From Cryobacterium sp. HLT2-28 (GTDB lineage Bacteria > Actinomycetota > Actinomycetes > Actinomycetales > Microbacteriaceae): a stretch of 64,000 nucleotides of DNA. A program made the translations under genes and the position numbers. The notes beneath the pieces are model-generated. The model made no database searches and was not told where the DNA came from. It saw only the letters and a program-made list of their open reading frames with translations. The stretch lies in contig NZ_SOFH01000023.1 in assembly GCF_004402495.1 (NCBI RefSeq), positions 1 through 64,000 of the forward strand. Direction: 5' to 3'. Of this stretch, positions 63,706-64,000 are shown piece after piece; the stretch's first letter is position 1, and the number at the start of each line of letters is the position of its first letter.

Positions 63706-64000
63706 GTGACTGCCCGACCGAAGGATGCGACCCATCCGTCCACGCCCGCGCTCGGGCTCCGCCGCGATCTCGCCCGGCCCGCCGACCACCCGCGCACCGA
63801 CCGGGTCACCTACATCGAGTTGTTCTTCGACCTCGTCTTCGTGTTCGCCCTCACCCAGCTGTCCCGCTTCCTCTACGAGAACCAGTCCTGGGTCGGCGCG
63901 CTCGAATCCGCGACCCTGGTGCTGGCGCTGTGGTGGGTGTGGGTGCACACGACCTGGGTGACGAACGTGCTCGACCCGGCCCGGTTGCCGGTGCGCCTGG
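63706..64000 (+). CDS. Low-temperature-requirement A (LtrA) family protein, partial
   Basis: The first 98 residues of a membrane protein cut by the window end. After a basic N-terminus, HPRTDRVTYIELFFDLVFVF is the LtrA signature, followed by helices ALTQLSRFLYENQSW and ESATLVLALWWVWVHTTWVTN. LtrA proteins are polytopic and of unknown function; the name comes from a Listeria cold-growth mutant. GTG 63706 is the only start ahead of the conserved part. It is divergent from paaJ. Confidence 0.88.
   Translation, partial: MTARPKDATHPSTPALGLRRDLARPADHPRTDRVTYIELFFDLVFVFALTQLSRFLYENQSWVGALESATLVLALWWVWVHTTWVTNVLDPARLPVRL

Overview
The window is high-GC DNA with dense, short-spaced genes, many GTG starts and frequent ATGA/GTGA stop-start overlaps. 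Conserved Actinobacteria-only families (DUF3000, DUF3093, DUF3159, DUF3710, DUF4193, SepH) point to an actinomycete. Overall gene style suggests the family Microbacteriaceae (a Cryobacterium-like genus is my best guess, not proven). No phage, transposase, rRNA or CRISPR was seen.

Layout. (1) 1-7300: tRNA-Gly and tRNA-Val, a small membrane protein, an acyltransferase-3 protein, a lone ParA/MinD-type ATPase with an M50-like membrane protease, a damaged DUF4386-like gene divergent from a TetR regulator with a clear double operator, and a flotillin-DUF2071 pair. (2) 7399-25312: the unusual part, a seven-gene minus-strand block of secreted or membrane proteins: a 2226-residue beta-helix surface protein, two complementary cupredoxin proteins, a third cupredoxin-like protein that has lost its copper ligands, a membrane-anchored small protein, a CopC-CopD fusion and a subtilisin-like protease. 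Three of the seven end in the same ~115-residue repeat. I read this as an extracellular copper-dependent oxidase system built on a repeat-bearing surface scaffold. (3) 25445-36333: amtB with a GlnR-type operator, zapE, a thiosulfate sulfurtransferase with sufE, a hydrolase, then DUF3000-RNase D-fadA-fadB. (4) 36334-36969: remains of a MerR/aldo-keto reductase pair plus palindromes. (5) 36970-48504: core chromosome: dxs, acnA, a P-type ATPase, DUF3159, DUF3710, dut, DUF3093, DUF4193, sepH. (6) 48612-51194: a perfect LexA-type SOS box ahead of DUF6504 and an AlkZ/YcaQ-like DNA glycosylase, then a FUSC-type membrane protein. (7) 51357-58514: YceI, a lipoprotein glycosidase, DUF2236, then an Lrp regulator with a branched-chain 2-oxoacid dehydrogenase E1alpha-E1beta-E2 operon. 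(8) 58711-63586: phenylacetate lower-pathway genes paaJ-paaF-paaH-paaZ (minus), with a candidate PaaR operator, then the start of an LtrA-like gene running off the window.

Metabolically the window combines fatty-acid, branched-chain amino-acid and phenylacetate breakdown feeding acetyl-CoA and succinyl-CoA into the TCA cycle (acnA is present). The copper-oxidase block is the best candidate for an undescribed system: the four His-X-His motifs needed for a multicopper oxidase trinuclear centre are split two and two between neighbouring genes. All family names come from reading motifs by eye; no database search was run.
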